Of a stretch of 64,000 bases of DNA, positions 1-10,601 are shown in pieces. Within the stretch, counting starts at the first letter, position 1, and every line of letters begins with the position of its first letter. The notes beneath the pieces are model-generated. The model saw only the letters and a list, made by a program, of their open reading frames with translations. It had not been told where the DNA came from and ran no database searches. Made by a program: the position numbers and the translations under genes. Origin of the DNA: Glycomyces algeriensis (lineage in GTDB: Bacteria > Actinomycetota > Actinomycetes > Mycobacteriales > Micromonosporaceae); NCBI RefSeq assembly GCF_027622855.1, contig NZ_JAPZVR010000006.1, forward strand, positions 1 through 64,000, read 5' to 3'.

Positions 1-28
1 TACCGAGACGTCGTACCCGTCTGGGAGG

Positions 29-1042
29 GTGTCCTTTTCACTGGTAGTGGTGAAGGTGGGATCGGGAGGGTACCCGGGACCGCCCGTACGGCCTCGCGCC
101 GCGCCGCGGCGCGGCGCCGGGGCGGGGCGGGGGGGGGGGCGCCGCCCCCCCCCCCCCCCCCCCCCCGGCGGGCGGGCCCCCGCCGGGCCCCCGGTCTCCC
201 CCCCCCCGGGGGCCCCGCACGGCCGCGTGTCCATCGAGGTCGACCCGCGCCTCGCCCACGAGACGCAGGCGACCATCGCCGAGGCGAAGGCCCTGTGGTG
301 GGCCGTCGACCGGCCGAACACCATGATCAAGATCCCCGCCACCCGGGAAGGGCTCCCCGCCATCACGGCCGCGATCGCGGCGGGCATCAGCGTCAACGTG
401 ACGCTGATCTTCTCGCTGCAGCGCTACCGCGAGGTCATGGACGCGTACATGGCGGGCCTGGAGTCCGCCAAGGCCGCCGGGCACGACCTGTCGCAGATCC
501 GCTCCGTCGCCTCCTTCTTCGTGTCCCGCGTGGACTCGGAGATCGACAAGCGGCTCGACGGCATCGGCACCGACGCGGCCCTCGCCCTCAAGGGCAAGGC
601 CGCGATCGCCAACGCGCGCCTGGCGTACCAGGAGTTCGAGAACGCCTTCGCGTCCGCGCGCTGGGAGTCGCTCGCCGCCGCCGGGGCCGTCCCGCAGCGC
701 CCGCTGTGGGCGTCCACTTCGGTCAAGAGCCCGGACTACCGCGACGTCATGTACGTCGAGGACCTCATCGCCCCCGGCACCGTCAACACGATGCCCGAGG
801 GCACCATGCAGGACTTCGCCGACCACGGCGAGGTCGAACAGGACACCATCCGCCCGTCCTATGCGGACGCGGCCACCGTCATGCTCGAGCTCGAGCGCGC
901 CGGCGTCGAGTACGACGACGTCGTACAGGTGCTCGAGGACGAGGGCGTCGAGAAGTTCATCGTCAGCTGGAAGCAGCTCCTGGGGCAGATCGAATCGAAG
1001 CTCGGCGAGAGCACGGTTGTAGAAAGCGGAGCACAGAAGTGA
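29..1042 (+). CDS. tal: Transaldolase, N-terminal part lost or corrupted
   Basis: Transaldolase moves a dihydroxyacetone unit between sedoheptulose-7-phosphate and glyceraldehyde-3-phosphate in the non-oxidative pentose phosphate pathway. From about nt 221 the translation matches actinobacterial transaldolases: [11 protein letters not shown], then NTMIKIPAT carrying the Schiff-base lysine (codon 329-331), [11 protein letters not shown], and a C-terminus of normal form. The usual ~115 N-terminal residues, including the NPTIF strand, are absent and replaced by a Pro/Gly-rich translation of the low-complexity block. The frame is open to the window edge, so the GTG at 29 is only a formal start. 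It is first in a pentose-phosphate operon and overlaps pgi by 4 bp (GTGA). Confidence 0.9.
   Translation: MSFSLVVVKVGSGGYPGPPVRPRAAPRRGAGAGRGGGRRPPPPPPPGGRAPAGPPVSPPPGAPHGRVSIEVDPRLAHETQATIAEAKALWWAVDRPNTMIKIPATREGLPAITAAIAAGISVNVTLIFSLQRYREVMDAYMAGLESAKAAGHDLSQIRSVASFFVSRVDSEIDKRLDGIGTDAALALKGKAAIANARLAYQEFENAFASARWESLAAAGAVPQRPLWASTSVKSPDYRDVMYVEDLIAPGTVNTMPEGTMQDFADHGEVEQDTIRPSYADAATVMLELERAGVEYDDVVQVLEDEGVEKFIVSWKQLLGQIESKLGESTVVESGAQK
100..217. other. G/C homopolymer low-complexity block (probable assembly artefact)
   Basis: This stretch is almost only G and C, with runs of about 11 G and about 22 C followed by further G and C blocks. It sits inside what should be the coding sequence for the N-terminal third of transaldolase, and its translation is a Pro/Gly/Arg string with no family similarity. 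Normal transaldolase sequence resumes abruptly at about position 221. I infer a contig-end or mis-resolved GC-rich sequence rather than biology. Confidence 0.75.
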
Positions 1043-2655
1043 GCGATGTGATGGGCAAGATGGAAGCCGCCGGAGGCCTGGCCGTAACGACCGGCGTCGA
1101 CGTGAACGCGGCCGTCGAGCGGCTCCGGACCGAGGGCGTCCCCGCCAAGGTCGCCGCCAAGGACGCCACCCTGTGGGGCCCCGAGGCCGCTGAAGAGGCC
1201 GCGATCCGGCTCGGCTGGGTCGACACCTTCGTCAAGTCGAAAGAGCTCCTCGCGCCGCTCGCGAAGCTGCGCGCCGAACTGAACGAGCAGGGCATCGACC
1301 ACATCGCCCTCGCGGGCATGGGCGGCTCCTCGCTCGCCCCCGAGGTCATCTCCCGCACCCTGGACCTGGGGATCAGCATCCTCGACACCACCGACCCCGG
1401 CCAGATCCTGGCCGAGCTCGGCGAGGCCTCGCTGCGGCGCACCGCCGTCGTCGTCTCCTCCAAGTCCGGGTCCACCGTGGAGACCGACTCCCAGCGCCGC
1501 GCCTTCGAGAAGGCCTTCGAGGCCATCGGGATCACCGACCACGCGGGCCGCTTCGTGTTCGTCACCGACCCCGGCTCCGCCCTCGAGGAGCTCGCGACGA
1601 AGCAGGGCTCGCACCTGTTCCTCGCCGACGCCACCGTGGGCGGGCGCTACTCGGCGCTCACCGCGTTCGGGCTCGTCCCGACCGCGCTCGCGGGCGCCGA
1701 CGCCGCCGAGCTCATCGAGCAGGCCGAGACCTTCGCCGCCACCATCGGCAGCGAGGACGACGACCCGGCGGTCGTGCTCGGCGCGGTCATCGCGGCCAAG
1801 CCGACGATCACCATCGCCGACGACGGCACCGGCGTCGTGGGCCTGGGCGACTGGGCCGAGCAGCTCATCGCCGAGTCCCTCGGCAAGGACGGCAAGGGCA
1901 CGCTCCCGGTCGTCCTCGAAGGACCCGCCGCGGCGGGCGCGCGCGGCTCCGACCGCGTGTACGCCACCGTCGGGGGCTCCTCGACGGGCCTGCCGTCCTC
2001 CGGTTCCTCGCTGGCGATGCCCGACGTGGTCGTCAACGGCCCCCTGGGCGCGCAGTTCCTCGCGTGGGAGCTCGCGACCGCCTACGCCGGCTACCTGATC
2101 GGCATCGACCCGTTCAACCAGCCGAACGTCACCGAGTCGAAGAACAACACCAACCGCATCCTCGCCGACGGCCTCCCGGACGAGCGTCCGCACGCCGTCG
2201 ACGGCGCGGTGGAGATCTACGGCTCGCACTCGACCACGGTCGCGGGCGCGCTCGGCGAGCTCCTCACCGACGCCGACAGCGAGACCGCCTACATCGCCGT
2301 CCTGGCCTACCTGGACCGGATCGACGACGCCGACGTGGCGAAGCTCCGGGCCGAGCTGGCCGACCGCACCGGCGCGCCCGTCACGTGGGGCTGGGGACCG
2401 CGGTTCCTGCACTCCACGGGCCAGTTCCACAAGGGCGGCCGCCAGACCGGGGTGTTCCTGCAGCTCACCGGCGAGGTCGAGCAGGACCTCGAGATCCCGG
2501 GCCGCGACTACACGTTCGCCGGGCTCCAGGCCGCGCAGGCCGCCGGCGACCGCCAGGCCCTCGAGTCGCGCGAGCGCCCGCTCGTGCGCCTCCACCTGAC
2601 CGACCGCAAGCGCGGCATCAACCAGATCCTTCACGCCGTGCGGGAGCTGAGCTAG
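1039..2655 (+). CDS. pgi: Glucose-6-phosphate isomerase, actinobacterial two-SIS type
   Basis: Interconverts glucose-6-phosphate and fructose-6-phosphate in the cytoplasm, feeding or draining the pentose phosphate pathway encoded around it. The 538-residue protein has the SIS signatures [12 protein letters not shown] and [11 protein letters not shown] and the C-terminal [16 protein letters not shown] block typical of Streptomyces-type Pgi. I chose the GTG at 1039 because a GGAG sits 7 nt upstream and it overlaps the tal stop as GTGA; ATG 1051 is the alternative. The next gene, zwf, begins on the base after its TAG. Translational coupling through the operon is likely. Confidence 0.93.
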   Translation: MSDVMGKMEAAGGLAVTTGVDVNAAVERLRTEGVPAKVAAKDATLWGPEAAEEAAIRLGWVDTFVKSKELLAPLAKLRAELNEQGIDHIALAGMGGSSLAPEVISRTLDLGISILDTTDPGQILAELGEASLRRTAVVVSSKSGSTVETDSQRRAFEKAFEAIGITDHAGRFVFVTDPGSALEELATKQGSHLFLADATVGGRYSALTAFGLVPTALAGADAAELIEQAETFAATIGSEDDDPAVVLGAVIAAKPTITIADDGTGVVGLGDWAEQLIAESLGKDGKGTLPVVLEGPAAAGARGSDRVYATVGGSSTGLPSSGSSLAMPDVVVNGPLGAQFLAWELATAYAGYLIGIDPFNQPNVTESKNNTNRILADGLPDERPHAVDGAVEIYGSHSTTVAGALGELLTDADSETAYIAVLAYLDRIDDADVAKLRAELADRTGAPVTWGWGPRFLHSTGQFHKGGRQTGVFLQLTGEVEQDLEIPGRDYTFAGLQAAQAAGDRQALESRERPLVRLHLTDRKRGINQILHAVRELS

Positions 2656-4194
2656 ATGGGCGAGACCCTGCACACCACCAACCCGCTCCGCGACCCGGCC
2701 GACCGGCGGCTCCCGCGGATCCCCGAGCCCTGCGCCCTGGTGATCTTCGGCGTCACCGGCGACCTCGCGAAGAAGAAGCTGATCCCCGCGGTCTACGACC
2801 TCGCCAACCGGGGCCTGCTCCCGGCGTCGTTCGTGATCGTCGGGTTCGCCCGCCGCGACTGGGGCGACGAGACGTTCGAGGAGATGGCCCGCGAGGCCGC
2901 CAAGTCGCACGCCCGCACCCCGTGGCGCGAAGAGGTCTGGGCCCGCCTGGCCGGCAGCTTCAAGTTCGTGCCCGGCACGTTCGACGACGACGAGGCCTTC
3001 GACCGCCTCGACGCCACCGTCGACGAGCTGCGCGAGACCCACGGCATCGTCGGCAACGCGGCGTTCTACTTCTCGATCCCGCCGCTGGCGTTCCCCACGG
3101 TGCTCAAGCAGCTCAAGCGCACCGGCATGTCGGACAACCGCCAGGACGGCGGCGGCTGGCGCCGCGTCGTGGTCGAGAAGCCGTTCGGCGAGGACCGCGC
3201 CTCCGCGGCCGAGCTGAACCACCTCGTCGACGAGGTGTTCACCGCGAACGACGTGTTCCGCATCGACCACTACCTCGGCAAGGAGACGGTGCAGAACATC
3301 TTCGCGCTGCGCTTCGCGAACGCCATGTTCGAGCCGATCTGGAACTCCAACTACGTCGACCACGTCCAGATCACCATGGCCGAGGACGTCGGCATCGGCT
3401 CCCGGGCCGGGTTCTACGACGACAACGGCGCCGCCCGCGACGTCCTCCAGAACCACGTGCTGCAGCTCCTGGCCATCGCGGCCATGGAGCAGCCCAACGG
3501 GTTCGAGGCCGAGGAGATCCGCACCGAGAAGCTGAAGGTCCTGCGGGCCATCAAGCTCCACGACGACCTCGAGGCCACCGCCATCCGCGGCCAGTACGCG
3601 GACGGCTGGGTCCAGGGCCGGCCCGTCAAGGGCTACCTCGCCGAGGACAACATCCCGCAGACCTCGACCACCGAGACGTACGCGGCGGTCCAGCTCGGCA
3701 TCCAGAACCGGCGCTGGAACGGCGTCCCGTTCTACCTGCGCACGGGCAAGCGGCTCCCCAAGCGGGTCACCGAGATCGCGGTGGTCTTCAAGGAGGCCCC
3801 GCACATGCCCTTCGCCGACTACGACACCAAGACGCTCGGCAACAACCAGCTGGTCATCCGCGTCCAGCCGGACGAGGGCATCACGGTGAAGTTCGGCTCG
3901 AAGGTCCCCGGCACCGGCATGGAGCTGCGGGACATCTCGATGGGCTTCGGCTACGGCGAGACCTTCACCGAGTCCAGCCCCGAGGCGTACGAGCGCCTCA
4001 TCCTGGACGTGCTCCTGGGCGACAAGACCCTGTTCCCCGACGCGCAGGAGGTCGACGCCTCCTGGGCCGTCGTCGACCCGCTCGAGGAGTACTGGGCGGG
4101 CACCAAGCCCGAACCGTACGAGTCCGGGACCTGGGGCCCCCAGGGCGCCGATCTCATGCTGCAATCGTCCGGCCGCCGCTGGCGCCGGGCCTAG
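2656..4194 (+). CDS. zwf: Glucose-6-phosphate 1-dehydrogenase
   Basis: Oxidises glucose-6-phosphate to 6-phosphogluconolactone with reduction of NADP+, the entry step of the oxidative pentose phosphate pathway. The 512-residue protein has the Rossmann motif GVTGDLAKKK at residues 32-41 and the substrate-binding motif RIDHYLGKE at 202-210 (H205, K209). Length is normal for the family. The ATG follows the pgi stop with no gap, so translation is probably coupled. It lies immediately before opcA, whose product is its assembly factor in actinobacteria and cyanobacteria. Confidence 0.96.
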   Translation: MGETLHTTNPLRDPADRRLPRIPEPCALVIFGVTGDLAKKKLIPAVYDLANRGLLPASFVIVGFARRDWGDETFEEMAREAAKSHARTPWREEVWARLAGSFKFVPGTFDDDEAFDRLDATVDELRETHGIVGNAAFYFSIPPLAFPTVLKQLKRTGMSDNRQDGGGWRRVVVEKPFGEDRASAAELNHLVDEVFTANDVFRIDHYLGKETVQNIFALRFANAMFEPIWNSNYVDHVQITMAEDVGIGSRAGFYDDNGAARDVLQNHVLQLLAIAAMEQPNGFEAEEIRTEKLKVLRAIKLHDDLEATAIRGQYADGWVQGRPVKGYLAEDNIPQTSTTETYAAVQLGIQNRRWNGVPFYLRTGKRLPKRVTEIAVVFKEAPHMPFADYDTKTLGNNQLVIRVQPDEGITVKFGSKVPGTGMELRDISMGFGYGETFTESSPEAYERLILDVLLGDKTLFPDAQEVDASWAVVDPLEEYWAGTKPEPYESGTWGPQGADLMLQSSGRRWRRA

Positions 4195-4209
4195 AAGGGG
4201 AGTCTGGAA

Positions 4210-5151
4210 GTGCATCTGAAGGACACCACCACCGGCGACATCATGAAGTCGCTGGCGAAGCTGCTGCACGAGGTGGGCGGCGCCTCCGGCCTCGCCCTCA
4301 ACCTGGTCGCGCTGACCACCGAGGACGAGCGCGAGGAGGTCGAGAAGGCCGCCTCGTTCGCCGCGCAGGAGCACCCGTACCGGCTCATCATGGCGATCCC
4401 GCGCGACCTCGAGGCCACCGAGGCGCGCATCGACGCCGAAGTGACCGTAGGGGAACGGCTCGGCTCCGCCGAGGCGATCATCCTGCGCCTCGACGGCCCC
4501 GCCGCCGCGCACCTCAGCTCGATCGTGCTGCCGATGCTGGCCTCGGACGTCCCCGTGGTCACCTGGTGGCTCCTCGACCCAGTCCGCTACGGACTGGAGC
4601 AGGAGCTGCGCAGCTTCGCCGACCGCCGCATCACGTACTCGGCCCGCGCGAACGACCCCGTGCAGTCCCTCCACCGGCGCGCCGAGACCTACGTCTCCGG
4701 CGACACCGACATCTGCTGGACCCGCATCAGCCTGTGGCGCTCGCTCATCGCCAGCGCCTTCGACGGGGTGACCCACGCGGTCGAGAAGATCACCATCAAG
4801 GCCGACGACGACGACCCGTCGGCGCAGCTCATGGCCGCGTGGCTGCACACGCGCCTGGGCGTCGCCCCGGAGATCGTCGACACCACGGTGGTGCGCAACT
4901 CCGAGCACCTGCCCGCGATCGCCTCCGTGGCGTTCACGATGGCCGGCGGCGAGACCATGGAGGTCGAGCGGAAGGCCGACGGCACCACGGTGCTGCGCCA
5001 GGCGGGGCTGCCGAAGCGCCGCCAGACGCTGCAGGGCCGCACGCTCGGCCAGCTGCTGGCCGAGGAGCTGCGGCACATCGACCCCGACACGGCGTACCGG
5101 AGGGTCCTCGAGACCATCCGCGAGAACGCCGGCGAGCGGGCGGGCGTATGA
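4210..5151 (+). CDS. opcA: Glucose-6-phosphate dehydrogenase assembly protein OpcA
   Basis: OpcA is needed for assembly or full activity of the neighbouring Zwf; it has no known catalytic activity of its own. The 313-residue protein starts with GTG at 4210 behind a GGGGAG ribosome-binding site. Recognisable stretches include LALNLVAL near the N-terminus, VPVVTWWLLDPVRYG in the middle, and a C-terminal LLAEELRHIDPDTAYR segment. It follows zwf by 15 bp and overlaps pgl as ATGA, the standard actinobacterial order. Confidence 0.93.
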   Translation: MHLKDTTTGDIMKSLAKLLHEVGGASGLALNLVALTTEDEREEVEKAASFAAQEHPYRLIMAIPRDLEATEARIDAEVTVGERLGSAEAIILRLDGPAAAHLSSIVLPMLASDVPVVTWWLLDPVRYGLEQELRSFADRRITYSARANDPVQSLHRRAETYVSGDTDICWTRISLWRSLIASAFDGVTHAVEKITIKADDDDPSAQLMAAWLHTRLGVAPEIVDTTVVRNSEHLPAIASVAFTMAGGETMEVERKADGTTVLRQAGLPKRRQTLQGRTLGQLLAEELRHIDPDTAYRRVLETIRENAGERAGV

Positions 5152-5915
5152 GCCGTACCGGTGCGGTGATCGTCCACAACGACGCCGACGTGCTCGCGGA
5201 GGCGGTGGCGTCGCGGCTGCTGAACCGGCTCGCGGACGCACAGTCGCGCAGCGGCTCAGGGGCGGAGTCGCGTCGCGGTGAGGCGTCGATCGTCCTGACG
5301 GGCGGGCGGATCGCGGCGAAGGTGTACCAGAACATCCTGGGCTCGCCGATCCGCACCGTGGTGGACTGGTCGAAGGTCGACTTCTGGTGGGGCGACGAGC
5401 GGTTCCTGCCGTCCGGTGACTCGGAGCGGAACGAGACACAGGCGCGCGAAGCGTTCCTGGACCACCTGCCGGTGGACCCGGAGCGCGTGCATCCGATGGC
5501 GGCCGCCGACGTGGTGGAGACGCCTGAGGACGCGGCGCACCTGTACCGCGAGGAGCTGGCGAAGGCCGCCGGCGGGGAGGGCGTTCCGGCGTTCGACCTG
5601 TTGCTCTTGGGCATCGGCGAGGACGGCCACGTGGCGTCCCTGTTCCCGGGGAACCCGGCGCTGGAGGCTTCGGGATCGGCAGTGGGGGTACGCAACTCCC
5701 CCAAGCCGCCGTCCGAGCGGGTCTCGCTGACGATGTCGACGATCAACGCCGCCACGGCGGCCTGGATCATCGCCTCGGGCGAGGGCAAGGCCGAAGCGGT
5801 CGACGAGGCCCTGTCGAAGGGCGAGCTGCCGGCGGGCCGCGTGAAGGCGGTGGGCCACACCAGGTGGCTCATCGACAAGGACGCGGCTTCGCACCTGAAG
5901 CACCTGGAGTTCTGA
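5148..5915 (+). CDS. pgl: 6-phosphogluconolactonase
   Basis: Hydrolyses 6-phosphogluconolactone to 6-phosphogluconate, the second step of the oxidative pentose phosphate pathway. The 255-residue protein has VDFWWGDERFLP and LLLGIGEDGHVASLFPG, the two signature blocks of the DevB/Pgl branch of the NagB-like fold. The ATG at 5148 shares four bases with the opcA stop. This is the last gene of the operon; a strong hairpin begins 11 bp past the stop. Confidence 0.94.
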   Translation: MSRTGAVIVHNDADVLAEAVASRLLNRLADAQSRSGSGAESRRGEASIVLTGGRIAAKVYQNILGSPIRTVVDWSKVDFWWGDERFLPSGDSERNETQAREAFLDHLPVDPERVHPMAAADVVETPEDAAHLYREELAKAAGGEGVPAFDLLLLGIGEDGHVASLFPGNPALEASGSAVGVRNSPKPPSERVSLTMSTINAATAAWIIASGEGKAEAVDEALSKGELPAGRVKAVGHTRWLIDKDAASHLKHLEF

Positions 5916-5925
5916 GCAAGCGCGA

Positions 5926-5964
5926 GGGCCCGGCTCCTCCCCGATTCGGGGAGGAGCCGGGCCC
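5926..5964. terminator. Bidirectional hairpin between pgl and rbpA
   Basis: A perfect 17-bp stem (5926-5942 pairing with 5948-5964) with a 5-nt loop GATTC lies between the convergent pgl and rbpA genes. The + strand continues TTCGTCGT, only weakly T-rich. Placement and perfection support transcription termination for both genes. Confidence 0.85.
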
Positions 5965-6010
5965 TTCGTCGTGGCGGCGGCGCGTCGCCCAACCGGGCGC
6001 CGCCGGGCGA

Positions 6011-6364
6011 TCAGAAGAGGGAGCGCTCGCCGCGGGCGGCGGCCCGGGCGGCGAGGGCTTCGGCGAGGAGGTCCTCGGCCTCTTCGTCGCTGCGGCGCTC
6101 GCGCACGTAGGTCAGGTGGGACTTGTACGGCTTGGCGGTGCGGCGTTCCGGGGGGTTGTCCTGGTCGGGGCTGGCGGGCCAGCCGCAGCAGGTGCAGTCC
6201 CATTCCGTCGGGACCTCGACGTAGAGCGCGAATGACAGTGCGGTCTCGTGCCCGTTGCCGCACCAGTACGTGATGTGCTGCCTCGGCACCGGCTCGCCGC
6301 GTTCCGAGTGGAGGCCCGGGGTGGCGCCTATGCGAGTGCCTCGGATGGCCTGTCCGTTGGACAT
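6011..6364 (-). CDS. rbpA: RNA polymerase-binding protein RbpA
   Basis: Actinobacteria-specific RNA polymerase subunit-like factor that stabilises the open complex with the principal and related sigma factors. The 117-residue protein shows the RbpA core: ITYWCGNGHETALSFAL, then PTEWDCTCCGWPAS, giving a zinc-type Cys pattern, followed by the basic linker and an acidic sigma-interacting helix. The ATG at 6364 is preceded by GGAG. It is monocistronic, with a near-consensus promoter about 150 bp upstream and a shared terminator with pgl. Confidence 0.93.
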   Translation of the reverse strand: MSNGQAIRGTRIGATPGLHSERGEPVPRQHITYWCGNGHETALSFALYVEVPTEWDCTCCGWPASPDQDNPPERRTAKPYKSHLTYVRERRSDEEAEDLLAEALAARAAARGERSLF

Positions 6365-6512
6365 ATGTGTGATCGCTCCTCACAGACGGGGGATCTTCTG
6401 TGGATATCGACCGGACACGGCTGAGCGAGGAGCCTGCGGGAAGGGACCGCGACTCCCCTTGCGCGTCGCCGTGGAGTCACCGGTCGGAGCGGCTGGGGCA
6501 CCGCCCTCAGCA

Positions 6513-6541
6513 ATTCTATGACGCAAAGCACACACTGTAAA
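6513..6541 (-). promoter_or_regulatory. Principal-sigma-type promoter of rbpA
   Basis: On the minus strand TTTACA (6541-6536) is followed by a 17-bp spacer and TAGAAT (6518-6513), five of six matches to TTGACA and a good TATAAT match. It points at rbpA and predicts a 5' leader of about 140 nt. Assignment is by sequence match only. Confidence 0.75.
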
Positions 6542-6732
6542 GACTATGGCGAAATGGTTTCACATAAAGACAGGGATCGTGCACTCACGCACGGCCCCTT
6601 GCGGACTGGCGGCGAGGCCGCATTCCCCGACGTCCACCTGATACATCGTGAACCGGCCGCGCCGTGCGGCGCGGCTTCCTATCCAGGCGCAGTCGTGAAG
6701 ATCCATTGGGCAGTTGCACCTATCGGGAGCGC
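6542..6732. other. Intergenic region, no gene seen
   Basis: Between the rbpA promoter and the terminator behind secG I see no convincing reading frame, tRNA or repeat. A short GC-rich inverted repeat (GCCGCGCCGTGCGGCGCGGC, about 6656-6675) is the only notable structure; it could be an extra terminator or a leader element. Confidence 0.4.
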
Positions 6733-6771
6733 GAAGCGGCCCGCCCGAGCAGTGCTCGGGCGGGCCGCTTC
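6733..6771 (-). terminator. Terminator downstream of secG
   Basis: A perfect inverted repeat, 19-bp arms around a single G (effective loop GCAGTGC), lies 45 bp beyond the secG stop. There is no long U-tract, as is common in high-GC actinobacteria. Confidence 0.8.
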
Positions 6772-6816
6772 GAAGTATGGGGCCGTCTCAGACGGCGATG
6801 GTGCTAGCTGGCGGAT

Positions 6817-7065
6817 CTAGACGACAGTGCGGAGCAGGAGGCCGAAGGCCACGATGCACGCGAACCAGATGACACCGACGCCGATCGTGATCCGGGTGAG
6901 GTTCTTCTCCGCCACCGAGGAACCGGAAGCGACCGAGGACATGCCGCCGCCGAACATGCTCGACAGGCCGCCGCCCTTGCCCTTGTGCAGCAGCACCATG
7001 AGGATCAGGACCGCGCTGGAGAGCAGCAGCAGGATCATCAGGGTGTAACTCAGAACCGTCATCAT
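6817..7065 (-). CDS. secG: Preprotein translocase subunit SecG
   Basis: Small non-essential subunit of the SecYEG channel that assists SecA-driven export. The 82-residue protein has two hydrophobic helices (about residues 3-25 and 60-80) joined by the family loop HKGKGGGLSSMFGGG. Length and loop are diagnostic. It lies downstream of tpiA, as in Streptomyces and many Firmicutes, but is separated from it by two hairpins, so it may have its own promoter in the 265-bp gap. Confidence 0.93.
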   Translation of the reverse strand: MMTVLSYTLMILLLLSSAVLILMVLLHKGKGGGLSSMFGGGMSSVASGSSVAEKNLTRITIGVGVIWFACIVAFGLLLRTVV

Positions 7066-7217
7066 CGGTGATCGGGTGTCCTCTCAGCAATTCTGGCCCG
7101 TTATGGGGCGCGGGCCACGGATGAGTCTAGCCCAGCACGCACGCAGGCCTGTCTCGAGGTCGCGACTGCTTCAACGCCCAATAGTCGCACCCTTGCGACT
7201 TTGCTGGTACGCAAGGA

Positions 7218-7243
7218 GCCGCCGCACAACGCTGTGCGGCGGC
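7218..7243 (-). terminator. Second hairpin of a tandem pair behind tpiA
   Basis: Perfect 11-bp stem with the 4-nt loop ACGC (7218-7228 with 7233-7243). It lies 11 bp from another hairpin, both between tpiA and secG, so together they probably end or weaken transcription leaving tpiA. Confidence 0.65.
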
Positions 7244-7253
7244 CCTGTCTGCG

Positions 7254-7284
7254 GCCTGCAGCGCTCAGCTCGGGCGCTGCAGGC
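7254..7284 (-). terminator. First hairpin of a tandem pair behind tpiA
   Basis: Perfect 11-bp stem (7254-7264 with 7274-7284) with a 9-nt loop, 46 bp downstream of the tpiA stop. No T-tract follows. Confidence 0.65.
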
Positions 7285-7330
7285 GATTTGGTACTACGCT
7301 CCGACGTGCTCGGGACTGAGCACACGTTCC

Positions 7331-8116
7331 CTACGCACTGACGTGCTCCGGGAAGCGCACGATCTTGGCGAACTCTTCGGCGTCGAGGCTCGCGCCGCCG
7401 ACGAGGGCGCCGTCGATGTCGGGCTTGCCCATGATCTGGGCGACGTTCGAGGACTTCACCGAACCGCCGTAGAGGATCCGGACCCGCTCCGCGACCGCGC
7501 CGAACTTCTCGGCGAGCGCCTGGCGCAGGGCCCCGATGACCTCCTGGGCGTCTTCAGCGCTAGCCGTGCGGCCGGTGCCGATCGCCCAGACGGGCTCGTA
7601 GGCCACGACGACCTTGGCGAGCTCTTCCTCGTTGAGGCCGTCGACCGCCGCGATGAGCTGGCTGACGGAGTGCGCGATGTGGTTGCCCGCCTCGCGCACG
7701 TCAAGGGCCTCGCCGACGCAGAGGATCGGGCTGATGCCGTTATTGAGGGCCTGGCGGACCTTGGCGGCCACCAGTTCGTCGCCCTCTTCGTGGTACTGGC
7801 GGCGCTCGGAGTGGCCGACGGCCACGTAGGAGCAGCCCAGCTTCGCGAGCATCGAGCCTGCGATCTCGCCGGTGTAGGCACCGGACGGGTGCGCCGACAG
7901 GTCCTGCGCGCCGAAGCCGATGGTGAGCTTGTCGCCGTCGACCAGCGTCTGCACGCTGCGGATGTCGACGAACGGCGGGAGGACGACGGTCTCGACCGCT
8001 TCGAGCTGCTCGCGGGTGAGGCTGAAGGCCAGCTTCTGCACCAGTGCGATCGCTTCGAGGTGGTTGAGGTTCATCTTCCAGTTGCCGGCGATGAGCGGCT
8101 TGCGGGTCTCAGTCAT
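7331..8116 (-). CDS. tpiA: Triosephosphate isomerase
   Basis: Interconverts dihydroxyacetone phosphate and glyceraldehyde-3-phosphate. All catalytic elements are present: K14 in GNWKMN, H102 in VGHSERR, E174 in [11 protein letters not shown], and the phosphate loop YGGSV. A TTG at 8122 overlaps the pgk stop, but its GGAG would be only about 2 nt away; the ATG at 8116 puts the same GGAG at 8 nt, so I prefer it (261 residues). Third gene of gap-pgk-tpiA, coupled to pgk by 2-bp spacing. Confidence 0.95.
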   Translation of the reverse strand: MTETRKPLIAGNWKMNLNHLEAIALVQKLAFSLTREQLEAVETVVLPPFVDIRSVQTLVDGDKLTIGFGAQDLSAHPSGAYTGEIAGSMLAKLGCSYVAVGHSERRQYHEEGDELVAAKVRQALNNGISPILCVGEALDVREAGNHIAHSVSQLIAAVDGLNEEELAKVVVAYEPVWAIGTGRTASAEDAQEVIGALRQALAEKFGAVAERVRILYGGSVKSSNVAQIMGKPDIDGALVGGASLDAEEFAKIVRFPEHVSA

Positions 8117-8118
8117 CT

Positions 8119-9315
8119 TCAATTCTCCAGTGCGTCAAGGCCGGGCAGGGTCTTGCCCTCGAGGTACTCGAGGCTCGCCCCTCCGCCGGTCGAGATGTGG
8201 CCGAATCCGTCCTCGGGCAGGCCGAGGGTGCGGACCGCGGCTGCGGAGTCGCCGCCGCCGACCACCGAGAACGCCTCGGAGTCCACGAGCGCCTGCGCGA
8301 CGGTCTTGGTGCCGGCGGCGTAGTCGGGGAACTCGAAGACGCCCATGGGGCCGTTCCAGAACACGGTCTTGGCGCCGGCGATCCGGTCCGCGAAGAGCTT
8401 CGCGGACTCGGGGCCGATGTCGAGGCCCATGCGGTCGGCGGGGATCGCGTCCACGCCCACCGTGAGCGGCTCGGCGTCGGCGGCGAACTCGGCCGCGGTG
8501 GTCGTGTCGACCGGCAGCAGCAGTTCGACGCCGAGTTCCTTCGCGCGCTCGAGGTAGTCCTTGCAGACCTTGATCTGGTCCTTCTCGAGCAGCGAGGAGC
8601 CGACCTCGTAGCCCTGGGCGGCGAGGAAGGTGAACATCATGCCGCCGCCGACGATGAGCGTGTCGACCTTGTCGAGCAGGTTGTCGATGACCGCGAGCTT
8701 GTCGGAGACCTTCGCGCCGCCGAGGATGACGACGTACGGCTGCTCGGGCTTGCCGGTGAGCTTCGAGAGGACCTCGACCTCTTTGGCGATGAGCCAGCCC
8801 GCGTAGTGCGGGAGCAGCTGCGCGACGTCGTACACGGAGGCGTGCTTGCGGTGCACGGCGCCGAAGGCGTCGTCCACGTACACGTCGCCGAACGCGGCCA
8901 GCTGGCCGGCGAACTCGGCCCGCTGGGTGTCGTCCTTGCTGGTCTCACCCTTGTTGAAACGCAGGTTCTCCAGCAGCAGGACGCCGCCGTCGCCCTGGGC
9001 GACGGCCTTGTTCTCGGCGTCCGTCCCGACGGTGTCGGTCGCGAAGGCGACCTCGCGGCCGAGGACCTCGCCGAGGCGCTGGGCCACGGGGGCCAGCGAG
9101 AAGGCGGGGTCGGGCTCGCCCTTCGGGCGGCCCAGGTGCGAGCACACCACGACGCGGGCGCCGGCTTCGGCCAGTGCCTTGACGGTGGGCGCGACGGCGC
9201 GGATGCGGCCGTCGTCGGTGATGTTCTTCCCGTCGAGAGGGACGTTGAGGTCGGCGCGTACGAGTACGCGCCGACCGTTGACGCCCTCCTGCAGGAGTTC
9301 GTCGAGCGTCTTCAT
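8119..9315 (-). CDS. pgk: Phosphoglycerate kinase
   Basis: Transfers phosphate between 1,3-bisphosphoglycerate and ADP in glycolysis. The 398-residue protein has the N-domain signature [13 protein letters not shown], the substrate-binding [21 protein letters not shown], and the C-terminal nucleotide-binding WNGPMGVFE and GGGDSAAAV. Length is normal. The ATG lies 7 bp after the gap stop with no clear Shine-Dalgarno sequence, suggesting translational coupling to gap. Confidence 0.96.
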   Translation of the reverse strand: MKTLDELLQEGVNGRRVLVRADLNVPLDGKNITDDGRIRAVAPTVKALAEAGARVVVCSHLGRPKGEPDPAFSLAPVAQRLGEVLGREVAFATDTVGTDAENKAVAQGDGGVLLLENLRFNKGETSKDDTQRAEFAGQLAAFGDVYVDDAFGAVHRKHASVYDVAQLLPHYAGWLIAKEVEVLSKLTGKPEQPYVVILGGAKVSDKLAVIDNLLDKVDTLIVGGGMMFTFLAAQGYEVGSSLLEKDQIKVCKDYLERAKELGVELLLPVDTTTAAEFAADAEPLTVGVDAIPADRMGLDIGPESAKLFADRIAGAKTVFWNGPMGVFEFPDYAAGTKTVAQALVDSEAFSVVGGGDSAAAVRTLGLPEDGFGHISTGGGASLEYLEGKTLPGLDALEN

Positions 9316-9322
9316 CAGGCTG

Positions 9323-10527
<1,205 letters not shown>

Positions 10528-10601
10528 CGCGGTTAAGCGTAGCCGTTGATCGGCTGCCGGGAAGGGTCGCCGCGCCAATCGGCGGGCAGGTCGCGCGCCG
10601 T

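Noticed and set aside
859-5439. 1526-codon minus-strand open frame opposite pgi-zwf-opcA
   Set aside because: It is the high-GC shadow of well-supported plus-strand genes; its translation is Arg/Gly/Val/Asp-rich with no motifs.
7254-7284. tRNA gene near secG
   Set aside because: The structure is a simple hairpin; no anticodon arm, T loop GTTCRANYC or acceptor stem can be drawn.
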